The notes under the pieces were generated by a model, which worked only from the letters and a program-made list of their open reading frames with translations, searched no databases and was not told the origin of the DNA. Shown one piece after another: positions 36,978-53,177 of a DNA stretch of 64,000 nucleotides; the stretch's first letter is position 1, and each line of letters begins with the position of its first letter. The translations under genes and the position numbers were made by a program. The DNA is from Owenia fusiformis (lineage: Eukaryota > Annelida > Polychaeta > Sabellida > Oweniidae), in the NCBI GenBank assembly GCA_903813345.2, contig CAIIXF020000010.1, forward strand, positions 5,883,169-5,947,168. Reading direction: 5' to 3'.

Positions 36978-39527
36978 AGTATAGTAGGAACAAGGGGTTC
37001 CCATGCACCCATAAGGTGTGAATAAGTTACATACATTTTTGTAATCCCTAGGGTGTCTATTTAATGAATTCATTTGTTAACATTGCCAACTAATGTCCCA
37101 TAGTACTTTTATGGCGGCATTCAGTTACCATGGTTACGCATCTTTAGACATCTCCTTGGTATCTTAAATCATTTGTAGCTCTGTCATTATTTGGTCTATA
37201 GAAATGATATTGGTACCAAATTGAACCTCGTTAAATTTCCAATAAAGTTCTGATATTCAATTATGCAAATTATCTAATATAGCTTCTGGGGGCCATCGTA
37301 TAGCTTCTTGCGGCCACTGGGGTTCCCTGTATAGCTTCTGGGTGCCACCGTATAGCTCCTGGGGGCCACTAATTAGCTTCTGGGGGCCATCATATAGCTT
37401 CTGAGGGCCACTGGGGGCCACCATATAGCTTCTGGAGACCACAGTATAGTTTCTGTGGGCTCTTGTATAGCTTCTGGGGGCCATCGTATACCTTCTGGGG
37501 CGCACTTTGGGCCCCTGTATAGATTCTTGGGGCCACTGGGGGCCATCATATAGCTTCTGGGGGCTTCTGGAACATAATAATTAATGTATTTTGCCAGGTT
37601 TCACCAAAATCTTCAAATATGGGGGCTGTCAGGAGGGGGTTAAATTAAGTTATAATTTTTTTAAACAAATTCATGTGAGTATTTTTCTCTAAAGCAAAGG
37701 GAGAATAACTTTCTTTTAACTCATTAAGAACGTGAAATGTAAAAACCTCATTATCAAGTGATGTTACCATAGCATCTGAAATGTTAGAAATATTACATAA
37801 ACCATATGATGAATCATCTTCACTTCTAATCATGCTATATACTTCAGATGCTTTAAGAATCAAGAATATGAAGAATATGATGAAAATCAGACTATATGTA
37901 TACTATTTATATGAATCATTGAAAGTGCATGGTAAATTATAAGATTGGATCTTTAATATACAGGGTCGAGATAACCGTTTTGACCCCTGTGAATGATAGT
38001 CAAAATGCATGTAACCTTTCCACATACTTATTAGTTCAGTTCTAGACATGTACATTTTTACTCAATAAGATTGAAACAACTATGGTTGTTACTTTTTTTG
38101 TTAATTTAATATTCTTTTTATAATTGTCAAACAATGACGTTCACAGTAGCTGCCTCCAAAGCTGGATAATTTTGTTAATTCTGATCCAATTTTGAAGATT
38201 TGTTGTCTCTTTAATGTTGCTTATATCTTCCACTCATCAAATAAGGGACAAAACTATGCACACATTCTGTCATACGGCCTCAGTTCTAATAGATATGTTG
38301 CTATACTAGGATATTCTGAACTAAAAATGGATTGATGACGTCACAATTAATGCAAATTAGCTAATTTGCATAACTGAATATTGTAACCATATAGTAAATT
38401 TAATAAGGTTTAATCAGATACCAATATCATCTCTATAGACCAAATAATGGCGAAGCTACATTGATTCAAGACTCCAAGGTAAGACGTAATGTATATTATT
38501 GTCAAATAATGACATTCACGATAGCTGCCTCGAAAGTTACATAACTTTCGTAATACTGATTCAATTTTGAATCTGTTTTCACTTTTATGTTGCTTATACC
38601 TTCTACTAATAGAAAAAAAGAAAGAAAAGAAACAAAACCTTTCAGAAATTTTGCCATACGGCCTCAGTTCTAATAGATACGTTGCTATAGTTGGAAATTC
38701 TGAACCAAAAATAGATTGATGACGTCATAATTTATGCAAATTAGATAATTTGCATAATTGAATATCGGAACTTTATTGGAAATTTAACAAGGTTTAATTT
38801 GGTACCAATATCATTTCTATAGACCAAATAATGACAGAGCTACAAATGATTTAAGATACCAAGGTAAGACAAATCCAGAAATCTCCGGTCACTTTCTTTA
38901 TCAGGAGAGCTGTCAACACATCTGATAAGAAGTGTTCTTAGCAGCTCTAGTGAAACTTGATGCTATGTTGGTCTAATACAAGATGCAGCCTACTTGTAAA
39001 TAAAATACGTTATCCATGTACGTAATATATGGTTCCACAAAAAACAGCAACTAAAAAACAACAACTAAATATGAGAAACTTATGTGGTATATGCCATATT
39101 TATGTGTCTGATCATATAATCTTCAAATTATCCATCAATTTCTTAAGAAATTGGCGAAATTAAGGAAACCAGAAAACACATTTAATGAAAGGGCGGTGTT
39201 TATAGGCTGTATGAAATGTCCCTGCATTAACGCTCACATATATGAGTTTTAAACAATAATTTAGTAGACTAAAGTGTTGATACGAAATCTCAGTAATAGT
39301 ACCAGTTAGGAGATAAGGTGATGTCCGATTTAACATTACGATTGCTGGATATGATGTCTAAAGATGCGTAACCATGGTAACTGAATGCCGCCATAAAAGT
39401 ACTATGGGACATTAGTTGGCAATGTTAACAAATGAATTCATTAAATAGACACCCTAGGAATTACAAAAATGTATGTAACTTATTCACACCTTATGGGTGC
39501 ATGGGAACCCCTTGTTCCTACTATACT
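36978..39527. mobile_element. 2.55-kb TIR element downstream of the GH32 gene
   Basis: The ends AGTATAGTAGGAACAAGGGG and its inverted copy are nearly perfect over about 180 bp (36978-37160 against 39365-39527). The left arm continues inward to about 37265 and matches 38740-38870 inverted, so the right arm carries an insertion of about 0.5 kb (38880-39350). The interior holds a 24-bp minisatellite and a duplicated block of about 380 bp (38115-38480 and 38495-38870). No transposase is seen. No clear target-site duplication. Confidence 0.7.
37275..37565. repeat. Minisatellite of about 24-bp units
   Basis: About 12 imperfect units of TATAGCTTCTGGGGGCCA followed by CCG/TCG/CTA variants, inside the 2.55-kb TIR element. 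The minus-strand frame across it is a by-product. Confidence 0.8.
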
Positions 39528-39666
39528 ACTTTTGTATCAGCGAACATATATTTTCTCTTTGAATCACTCTATGTGGTGAGTTAAATATTCGGAGTGCGCA
39601 TTTCCTTTCCTATACGAAATACTGAACAGCCAACGTGAAGCCAAATAAATTTCTGACTGATTTCCC

Positions 39667-43876
<4,210 letters not shown>

Positions 43877-44127
43877 TTTTCTTTCTTCTTAGCGGTGTAA
43901 CTTCCCGGGTGTAACTTACAAATGCTCCATTGGTACATGGAGTACCCTACTTTTTTGATGATTAAATATTGAGTTATTGTTATCTAGTTGAAAGCCCATG
44001 GTAATATACAACCTAACGAACGTGTTTTCTAGAAGAAGCATGTAGGTCAACTACACCTTGTCTCTATTCAGTTCAACGAGTGGGCACTCGCTTAACAAAA
44101 TGGATGACGATTTGCCGGCAATCTGTT

Positions 44128-44135
44128 CTTTTATA
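44128..44135 (-). promoter_or_regulatory. Candidate TATA box for the GH32 gene
   Basis: TATAAAAG on the minus strand, about 250 bp upstream of the GH32 start codon, implying a 5' leader of about 220 bp. Position and match are plausible; there is no further support. Confidence 0.3.
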
Positions 44136-44399
44136 GCTTCACCTCAAAACTGATAGAATTGAGTTGCCATTACCCAGGACAATATTCTTATCTGTGGTAG
44201 CATCTAAATGTATTTGATCATATGCAAGACACAAATCGAACAATAAAAAGCCGATGACGCAAATGGTCACCCATTTTGTTACACATGCTTTATCTACATC
44301 GTTTAAGTAGTACCTCGATAAAACACTGAAAACGACACTAGATAACTTTTTAATGTTTATAATTTTAGTCTTCAACTTGACCTAGAAAACACGTACTTT

Positions 44400-45552
44400 T
44401 ATTTGAATTTGATACTGTATATAGTCAGATAAACACAGATTAAATGGCTCGATTTCGATCGAACGAGCATTAGTCCCGGGCATTCGTTTGAACCCAAGAC
44501 CAGAGAACAGACAGCCGCACGGTATGCAAGAAATTGTGGTCACAAGCGATTGTATGGGCTTAAATTGGGTATAAAATCATCGTAAGGAAACGAATTAAAG
44601 TTACCTTTACATTGCTATTTTCCCGAATTTCCACAATGTTTAGTCATAGATCTACTTTACTAAACAGCAGCGTTCTTAAATGTATAGCACAAAATGCGGC
44701 ACCATTACAAAACAGAAAACAATCCCTATAAACAATATACAAAACATGCATGAGAGGCAGGTGGCCTGTCTACAGAACAGAAACTGAAGGAACGAGACTT
44801 AACATTCCAACTTCGTGATTTTCGCACTCCTTCCTTTTGCCATGTGATTTTTCTTCACATTTGAAACAATATTACCTTAGAATGACAGCTGATTGGTCTC
44901 ACTCGTCTTGCCTGGGGAGAAAATCTTGAAATGTTAACTCTCCTTGCAAGTCGCATGCCTAATTTGCCTGTTATCGCTATCAGTTTTGCATTTGCTAAAC
45001 ATTACACTCATTACTGCTGTTTTTTCAAGCCACGGGGCTAAGCTATCCCGTAGGTTTTTGACGGAAAACACCATATTCCTTGCTCAAAATGATTTAAGTC
45101 GAAGGATAATTTTTTCTTGCAATTAGGTGCGTAGCAAAGACAATATTATCCCAGGAAAATAGTCCATGGAGCGCAATCACCGGTGCATCGTTTCTTCATT
45201 AGTCTGTTCCTGGGTTTAATTGCTGCCATAATCGTCTAGATAAATAACGTATTTTCTTTCCAAACAAGCTTGTATTTACAAATCTTCATATAATTCCGGT
45301 TTATCGGATACGGTGTTGCTAATTGGGCATTTAGAAACGTTCGGTGTCAGAGTCTGAATTGAGAGGAACTGCTACTGATGGTAAATAGCTGCTAATAGAC
45401 GTCAGGAAACTGACAATAAACTGGACAAAACCAAAATATCTGTTTTGTTTAGTTTTGTGGGGTATGAATTCTATTTCTGTATTAATGTATGTTCATACAT
45501 CCTTTTATAGTAAACTAGCATATGAGTTTGGTTCATATTTTGCAGCACTGCA
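44400..45552. other. Intergenic sequence between GH32 and the TATTG microsatellite
   Basis: No exon, repeat array or transposon end recognised. Some palindromic 6-8-mers occur but nothing longer. Confidence 0.35.
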
Positions 45553-45742
45553 TTGTAGTTGTATTGTATTGTATTGTATTGTATTGTATTGTATTGATAT
45601 TGTATTGATATTGTATTGTATTGTATTCTACTACACTGTATTGTATTGTATTGTATGTTATTGTATTGTATTGTATTGTATTGTATTGTATTGATATTGA
45701 TATTGTATTGTATTGTATTGTATTGCATTGTATTGCAATTGC
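45553..45742. repeat. (TATTG)n pentanucleotide microsatellite
   Basis: Long runs of TATTG with interruptions (TATTGATATTG, TATTCTACTACACTG). It produces spurious frames on both strands. Confidence 0.95.
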
Positions 45743-45848
45743 ACTATATTTTTTCAATTGAATAAGAATACAGATATCGACTGTATGATGTAATTAATCA
45801 CGTAAGCCGAACAATGGTGTTACACATCTGCATGACATTTGGTTGCTG

Positions 45849-45995
45849 TGACATCAGACTCGTAGTCTGGGAGGGGGGTCGGAGGTCCCCTCGGCCAATC
45901 TTTCAAAATCATCTTCATCATTCTGAGCACTTCTCTGGTGATTGTAGGACTTTTGAACTTTCTTTGAAATTAAAAAAAACTGAACCCCCTCAGAA
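45849..45995. mobile_element. Truncated relative of the 42180 MITE
   Basis: Shares CTCGTAGTCTGGGAGGGGG-type start, TCTTTCAAAATCAT, CATTCTGAGCACTT and GAACCCCCTC words in the same order as 42180-42372. The right terminal repeat is missing. Confidence 0.6.
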
Positions 45996-47456
45996 ACCAT
46001 GAAAAATGTATCAATTATTTGTCTATTTATATGATTTGTACCCAAGACCGGTCTTCTTCCCTCTCCGACAAAGAACAGAACAGCGTGCAGATGGATTGGT
46101 TTTTACCTCAGCGGCCGAGGACATGCGATGGTTATGGCTCTAACAGGTGTGTAAATTCTAAATTGTTTCTCCAGTGAGGATGCTCGTTACAGCAGCTGGA
46201 GAAGACATCTCTAAATTATTTCAGCTAAAATAAATGCAATATCCATTTACACATCCGTATGGCAAATATTCACTACCAGATGTGGCAGCAAATTACAGTG
46301 TCGAGCAATTGATATAAAAAGGTATTTCCATCAAATAATATCTTAAACGATTTACCATGAGGACATCTGAAAGGCATTTCATTTGACACAAAGCTGTGAA
46401 GTGTTCGGACGTCTTCGTTGCCAGAGAGTTAATTCAATTTTACTTAAAATTACAAATATTGAACTGTTGTTAATAATTTTCACATCATAATTAGCGGGTA
46501 ATAAAATGATATATTGTTTCCATGTTTCCAGACCCTCCACAATCGTTTTTCTAAATGATCTCCAATATCACTTGCGTTTCCTAAAATACACCGTACGTGT
46601 TACTTTGCAAATATACAACCGAATTTGTGCATATACCAATTTTTTTTAAATCAAGGACTTCTCGTATATAAATAATTTAAATCCAGACTCTAATTTAGAT
46701 TTTACAGATTTGGAAAAGTATTGGTTGGACGTCATTATGGACCTAACCAAACCTTGACAATTGAGTATTTTCTTCAAATCCCCATGTATCGGTTCCCCTA
46801 TTGCTTCCTAAGTAAACTAATTACACCCAAATGAAAAACAAACTTTAAAAGGAAGAAAGGGATCATGGAAAGATTATCACCGTTAAGCCATCGGCAACGT
46901 CTAAGATTAATTGGTGTTATCTGCCTTATTTCCCTCTGCCTAGACTTTTTGCTTTATCTCGATATGCAATATGTGCTAATGTCTAGATTAACGCATGATA
47001 ATGCCCAATTTTCCTAATTGTTTGAGAAGATTCCAAATTGGGCTTGATATAGGGTCAGGGTTCAGTCCTATAAAATAGCACTTTCCAATCATTTAGAACA
47101 GTTTCCATCAAAACGGGCTGAACGTTTGAGAAGAGCGCTCTAACTTCAATTTAAGTGTTTTAGTATTTGAATTTTATTTTCACGATCATCAACTTTCTGG
47201 ATCGTCTTATATTTGGAATCCTTAGAGTACATTTGTATATTATTTAGTTCGTTTTTGCAGATCGTGTTCTAATTTATGTCTCAAAGAAATCAGAGACTAG
47301 GCTCAGTGTCAGTTTTAGAGTTAATGTATTAAACATTATCATGATGTGTTGTTACACGTTTTTGAGAATAAACAAACAAGAAATGGACCACGTGGAACGC
47401 TAATCAGTTTCAAATGAAACTGACAACACACTCAACCTGTAATAACATTTCATGCA
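45996..47456. other. Barx upstream region without recognised elements
   Basis: No exon, tandem array or foldback is seen. If Barx has distal enhancers on this side they would lie here, but I cannot identify them from one sequence. Confidence 0.35.
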
Positions 47457-47463
47457 TATAAAA
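47457..47463 (+). promoter_or_regulatory. Barx: TATA box for Barx
   Basis: TATAAAA in the context CATGCATATAAAAACCG, about 330 bp upstream of the Barx start codon. A start site near 47487 would leave a 5' leader of about 300 bp. The leader has an in-frame stop at 47742-47744, consistent with translation from the ATG at 47787. Confidence 0.45.
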
Positions 47464-47786
47464 ACCGAACGTGCAGCACTCAAGAGTTCATAAACATAAT
47501 GATTTAGTCGTTCTGACAGTTTATACTTGGTACATTGATTGATGATAATGTTTTATGTTTTAACATTGAATATAACAAGATAAGTTTTGAAAACAAATCA
47601 TTTTGAAACCATTATCTTGTATTAAGTGACAGACAGACAATGTAAGTGATCAATTAGCGAATAACGAAGAATGATATCAGTACTCTAAGTTTTGAATGAT
47701 AAACAAAGAATGGTAAAAAAGTTCAACTAGCCCCTACCGGATAAAAAAGTATTGGTGATAATTTTAAGACAAATAATTTAGGAAAT

Positions 47787-50700
47787 ATGTTATCTCAACG
47801 TGTAGCAACGAAAAAGTCATCATTTTTAATCAAAGACATACTCTCTGATGAACACGGAAATGACCAGGATAAAACAAAACAACATAGCGTACGTAATAAA
47901 GACAAAGATGATACACAACATAGGGACCTATCGATACAAGTAAAACAGAAGACACAACCTACTATCCCGAGGATACCAATATTCAGGCACGGACTTCACA
48001 GAAATGGAATGCCCAGTTGTGGATGCTGTCGGGTGCCGCCAACTCCTAGTCATATCCCATTATCGCCCGACTTCCTTTTACACAGGGGTACGTGTAACGC
48101 ATAATTTTAATAAAATAATTGCAATGTGTGAATAACGTGTGCCTATTGAACAGATATCAAAATGTTTTTTGTTTTTTTATTGAAAAGCATGCCAGTTCAT
48201 ACAGTTTCTTTTGCCTTGTTAATTCTTGACCAGTAGTTTCACGCCCGGTGTTCGTGAAAATGGGACGGAGGGGGGGGGGAGCAGGCAATTTCCGCTAGAA
48301 AATTCAACAAATCTGGTAAAATTATTTTTTCAAGACAGAGTTTACGATTGAATTGCAAATTGAATAAGCGCACGGTATGATAAAATATGTTAGGTATTCT
48401 AGGATTATTTTTCAACCGATACTCTTTTAAGATATAAGATCTATTAAAAAAGGCGCAACGCAACCAACGTGCAAAAGTCAAAGTTTTTGCTATAAATCAA
48501 GCAACAATGGACTACACGACCTGTAATAAATACTTGTAAGTGATGTTATCATAACTAAATTAATGTCATTGATGAATTTATAAAATAAGTTTCCATACGT
48601 AAAATAAAAAATAATCGAAAATAATTAAAATGGGACGGAGGGGGGGGGGGGAGGGGACGGAGGGGGGGAGTTATAATTCTATAAAGTGAAACAACTTCAC
48701 ACGAATTCTTGTATTTGAAAAATGAACTCATTAACTTAGTAAGAAACTGGATGATATACCCCTGGAGACTGAAAAATGGGGACATTTGGAGTAAAAGGAC
48801 TTAAAGTCGCGAAACATCTCTAATCATGTCTGATATACATATTGCTCCCCCCTCCGTCCCCTCCCCCCCCTCCGTCCCAAATTCATTATTTTCGATTATT
48901 TTTTATTTCACATATGGAAACTTATTTTATTAATTCAGCAATGACATTAATTTAGTTATGATAACATCACTTACAAGTATTTATTACAGGTCGTCCAGAC
49001 CATTGTTGCTTGATTTATAGCAAAAACGTTGATTTGCGCCTGTTGATGGCCTTGCGCCTTTTTTAATAGATCTCATACCTTAGATGCGTATCGTTTCAGA
49101 AAAAATCCCAGAAAACCTAACATATTCTACCATACCGTGCGCCTATCCATTTAGCAATTCAATAGTAAACTTTTTCTTGAAAAAATGAATCTTCCAGATT
49201 TGTTGAATTTCCTAGCAGAAATTGCCTGCTCCCCCCCCTCCGTCCCATATTCACGATCACCGGGCGTGAGTTTATAAAAGCTCTTATTATTTAATTACTT
49301 TAAAACTCAGTTCAAGAACATATCACTTAACATTTCTATTTTCAATAAATAGTGTAAAATATTTTTATTAGCGATGTATGAAATTAAAGTAATTTTAGAA
49401 GTAAGAATGGTGAACCGTTCAAACAAAAACCTTGTTTGATAAAAAAAACTGCTCGGATATAAAGTTGAGATTAAAATCAGATAAAGTGATATTTTTATAT
49501 CTGTACCAATAAACCTGTGCATTCCAATTAAAGTTTTGCAGTAATTACGTAACTCCTACTTAATGAAGACCTTGATATCGAAAACTGTATCAATAAACCT
49601 AAAAGTTGATTTCAATCCTTGAATCGAGTTTCCCTTTTATTGCGGAATTTTAGGTAATTTTAAATTACTATAATCTTTTTACCCCAAAAATAAAAGTTTA
49701 ATTTATAATAATTTGTAAATATATAACATAATTATGTATCAATAAACTTCGACATAAACCATAATTTCTGTAATTCTCAATGCTAGAAAGACTATTGGAA
49801 AAGGCATCCTTCATTCAAAGGACTTCATTTATTCCTCAATTCAGGGAATATGGAAAGAAATGAAATACCCTTGGACCAAAGATGGGAAAGGGCGCTTGCA
49901 GTTTAATCAGACTGTTTACCAGGCGAGACAAAGTCAAGATTTTCCAAAAAAGAAATAGGTTTAAATCAAAGGCAATTGATTATGTTAGATATCATTATCA
50001 TATATAAATTAAAATATATTTGGGATTATTTAGAAAGAGCGTATTAGCTATTAGCACTCTTAAACATGCATATATTATTAGTTAAACTTATTTTTAATGT
50101 ATTTGAAGATAATGTAAAGCTTGTCAAACCTTGTGACTGACGTGTGTCAAGTTTTTGTGGCCTAAATAATTTCTACCATATGTACAAGTAAAATAACAAG
50201 ACACATTTAATGGTATCAACGACAAACATGCTGAGTTTATTTAGGGGAAGTGTTACTGAGAAACTAGAGTTATTTGAGAAGGGAATACTGTTGGAAAGTT
50301 GAAACTATTCAAGTTTAATTATTTCCACACACACCCGTGATTATTAAGTACATCAATGATACAGTGATGATTAATATTAAGTTATCAATAATACAATAAA
50401 AGTGATAGTACAATTTACAATACTTATAACTTGCTGAAATAGTGATGGTGAAACATTGATTCATTAACCTCATCATTGAAGAGGGGAATAGGATGAAATA
50501 ATATATTCGATTCAATTTGATTTATCTTGGTAAACATTTAATCATGCAATACATTCTTATGAAAAAGACCCCAGGGGTCAACTAAATTTCATGGATCATT
50601 ATTTTTTCACATTTTTGTTTTAGTTGTAGATCAGTTTTAATCAAAATGAAAAAAGGATTTAGGAATAACGGAAACACAAAGCATCATTGGTATAATTCCT

Positions 50701-52979
50701 CAATTTGAAAGCCATTGTAAATTTAAAAAAGTCAGAAAGAATATTTATAGGAAATCATTTATTTTTGCACATCGACCTTCAATACATTATATAATCAAAT
50801 CAAAATGTATTTCTTATTCCGTAATGACATAAGCCATTTGTTAAAGGCAGAATCAGATCAGATCAGGGGTGAAAAATTACATAAAGTAACATAAAAAATT
50901 GGCCTATTAATCTATTCTTTATAATCTTAAATACCATATCTCCCAAAAGATTCACGATATGTTATAAATTGATGACGTTTAAGATATAATGTTAAAGATA
51001 CAAAGTTCAAAAATGGGTGAAAATGGGTAAATTCTCCCAAATAATAAGAATGGTAACCATTCTTATAGAAAATAATGCATTATTGCAAAAATCTTTAGTT
51101 TTCCTGAAATAAAGTGTGCACTTTAGGAATTTTTAGAAAATAGACATGACAAGGGATGACATGAGCCAGAAATATTCTAAAATTGAAACAATTTTTCGTT
51201 AGCCAGTGCAGCTGCTCGCTAGATCTGATTCTCTCTTTAATCAAAATATTTTATGAAATAAAGTCTAACTGTCCTTTTCCATCCCATTCCCAAGTATACA
51301 TTAAATATGAACTTACAAGAATTCAGCTCAATTTTATAAACAATGTATTTTTGTAATACACAAATACTATTTATCAGTCAAAGTGAAGGTTGTATTGCAA
51401 CGCACAATGGTGTATAGTAGGAGAACATATAGAGATGGGTGGTTTATTTCTTTTTTGTTGTTATTTTTGGACCAATTTACCGAATCTAATATTGAGGAAG
51501 GATGTGGCTTCGCATACAACTTATTTAAAGTCAAGCGTTTTTTCTTTTGTATTTTTAAAACATTAAACGGCCGGAAGAAGAGTATATGGTATCTGAAATA
51601 TAATTTTACATTTGTTCTTGAAACATTTCACCAGAAATAACATCTATTTTCAAAACATTTCCCCATTTTTGAATTATATTACAATAGCTTCACGTTTCAA
51701 TGAAACTACTTATTAATGAAAAATAGCGTCCTTCTTGCTTGCTCCAAAATATCATAATTCAGCCAAGATTCAAAAGAATGCCTTAAATATATACATATTT
51801 TTCCCGATCGCCATGATACTAAGTATTCTACAAATGATATGATAAATATTTCTGTTTCGTACTTTGCAATATTCTAGAGTGTATGTTTCATAATTATTCG
51901 CCCATTTTTTCAGCGCAACCTTTCGGAAAGATGCCTCATCTCCCGGGACTTTATGGCATCACCCAGGACCAGATGTCTATGCCTATCCCATTGCCTGTAT
52001 ACGTCCGCACGAGATCACCGCTCGGACCAGATGGGTACCTCCGCCCAAAGAAATGTCGCAGAAGTCGAACTGTATTTACTGAACTTCAGTTAATGGGTTT
52101 GGAGAAAAAATTTGACGATCAAAAATATTTGTCAACTCCAGATCGCGTTGACCTCGCAGATTCTCTAGGATTGAGTCAGATCCAGGTTAAGACGTGGTAC
52201 CAGAACAGGCGTATGAAATGGAAAAAACACGTGAGTCAGATATAGGGTTCTTTCACTTTTTTGTAATGATTAAGCATACTATTTACTACACGCGTACCCG
52301 GCAACAAGCGGGCCCCTCGTATAACAACCTAGATGAACTACCTTTGGAAGATTTGACCTTGGCCTTCGATTATCGTATAAATCTACTGAGATGGGCGCAA
52401 TCTATGGCCTAGGCCTATTTGGTTTACAAAATAGCTTAATCATTTTCAATTAATTAGGAACATATAAAACTCTGAATTAATGCATTGACTTTATCAAATT
52501 AAACTCTCGATAATTTCTCCTGTTACGCTCCTTTTTTCATTTTCCCGTTCAAAAACTTAACTTATCTAATCTAAGTGAAAAATCATAGTGAATTTACCTG
52601 ACTAGGTGTTGAGTTAAATGACAAGCTTTCGCTAAAATACAGAAATTTGTTTGTTCAGACGTTTCTTCAAAATTGAAACTGTAAAAATGAATTCCAATAG
52701 TAATATTACATCACTATTTCTTATTTGCCTTAGCTATTTTTAGATCACGACTATGCCCATGTACGAGGGATGATCAATAATAAGTAATGGGCGCTTCATT
52801 CATTTATCTCATTGATCATCCCTCGTTATACATGATATAATAACATAATTGACACATTCATGTTTTGGTGTTTGCAGGTCATGCAAAATGGGGGTACAGA
52901 CCCTCCAACTAAACCGAAAGGTCGACCCAAGAAGAACGCAGATCTGAACTCACAATCGATGACGTGTGAAACCACGTGA
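47787..52979 (+). CDS. Barx: Barx homeobox transcription factor
   Basis: Three exons: 47787-48087, 51914-52230 and 52878-52979 (TGA). Phases are 1 and 0, giving 239 residues (vertebrate BARX1/2 about 250-280). An eh1-type Groucho-binding motif FLIKDIL lies at 13-19, matching the N-terminal FMIEEIL of Barx proteins. The homeodomain (about 148-207) carries [39 protein letters not shown] and [14 protein letters not shown], with helix-3 Q50/N51 and the Barx-type threonine at position 47. The tail [10 protein letters not shown] is the conserved Barx basic region. The intron cuts right after the homeodomain lysines. An in-frame stop at 47742 supports the chosen ATG. In other animals Barx represses or patterns in foregut, muscle and skeletal tissue; the eh1 motif implies repression. 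Intron 1 holds a 1-kb foldback. Confidence 0.96.
48239..49269. mobile_element. 1.03-kb foldback element in Barx intron 1
   Basis: The ends are TCACGCCCGGTG and its inverse. The arms of about 420 bp (48239-48660 and 48850-49269) are inverted near-copies with GGGACGGAGG plus G-runs, GCTAGAAAATTCAACAAATC and TAAGTGATGTTATCATAACT. The loop is about 190 bp. GTT may be duplicated at the borders. No transposase. Confidence 0.85.
49847..49960 (+). other. Exon-like segment in Barx intron 1, unidentified
   Basis: After a pyrimidine-rich acceptor (TTTATTCCTCAATTCAG) comes an open frame beginning [16 protein letters not shown] and ending with a lysine run and TAG. It has lower AT content than its surroundings and a protein-like composition. 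It is not in frame with the Barx exons and would end translation if included. It could be an alternative 3' exon, a nested gene fragment or chance. I do not recognise the protein. Confidence 0.25.
50840..51241. mobile_element. Dispersed TIR element, copy 2 (complete)
   Basis: About 400 bp bounded by TTAAAGGCAGAATCAGATC and the inverse GATCTGATTCTCTCTTTAA, in Barx intron 1. It is homologous to 26345-26700. It is non-coding. Confidence 0.8.
52762..52828. mobile_element. Minimal TIR-only remnant in Barx intron 2
   Basis: About 62 bp in which CGAGGGATGATCAATA is followed almost at once by its inverse (TTGATCATCCCTCG), flanked by TA/TTA. It looks like a mariner-type end pair with nearly all interior deleted. 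Confidence 0.6.
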
Positions 52980-53177
52980 GATTGAAAACGGTGTCGCTGA
53001 TTGTGATAAATGCCAATCTAATCACCTTGGCGATGTATCTCTCAGTAAGCTGAATGATACCTTGGAAAGCAAAGTTTCTAATAACAATATCGGGAACAAT
53101 ATAGCCAATAGCCATATACGGTGTACTCCATCAGACTCTCAGTGGAATTGGTGTCGCAGACTTGTCTGAATTTAATG

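Noticed and set aside
37257-37505. Minus-strand 82-codon Arg/Tyr/Pro-rich frame
   Set aside because: Read-through of the 24-bp minisatellite.
44139-44375. Minus-strand 78-codon frame upstream of GH32 with a hydrophobic stretch
   Set aside because: No splice link to GH32, which already has its own start and signal peptide; it overlaps the candidate promoter.
45455-45757. Tyr/Ile/Asn- or Cys/Ile-rich frames on both strands
   Set aside because: Translations of the (TATTG)n microsatellite.
51383-51640. Plus-strand 85-codon frame just upstream of Barx exon 2
   Set aside because: Not in a spliceable relation to the Barx exons, low-complexity Phe/Lys-rich, and no family recognised.
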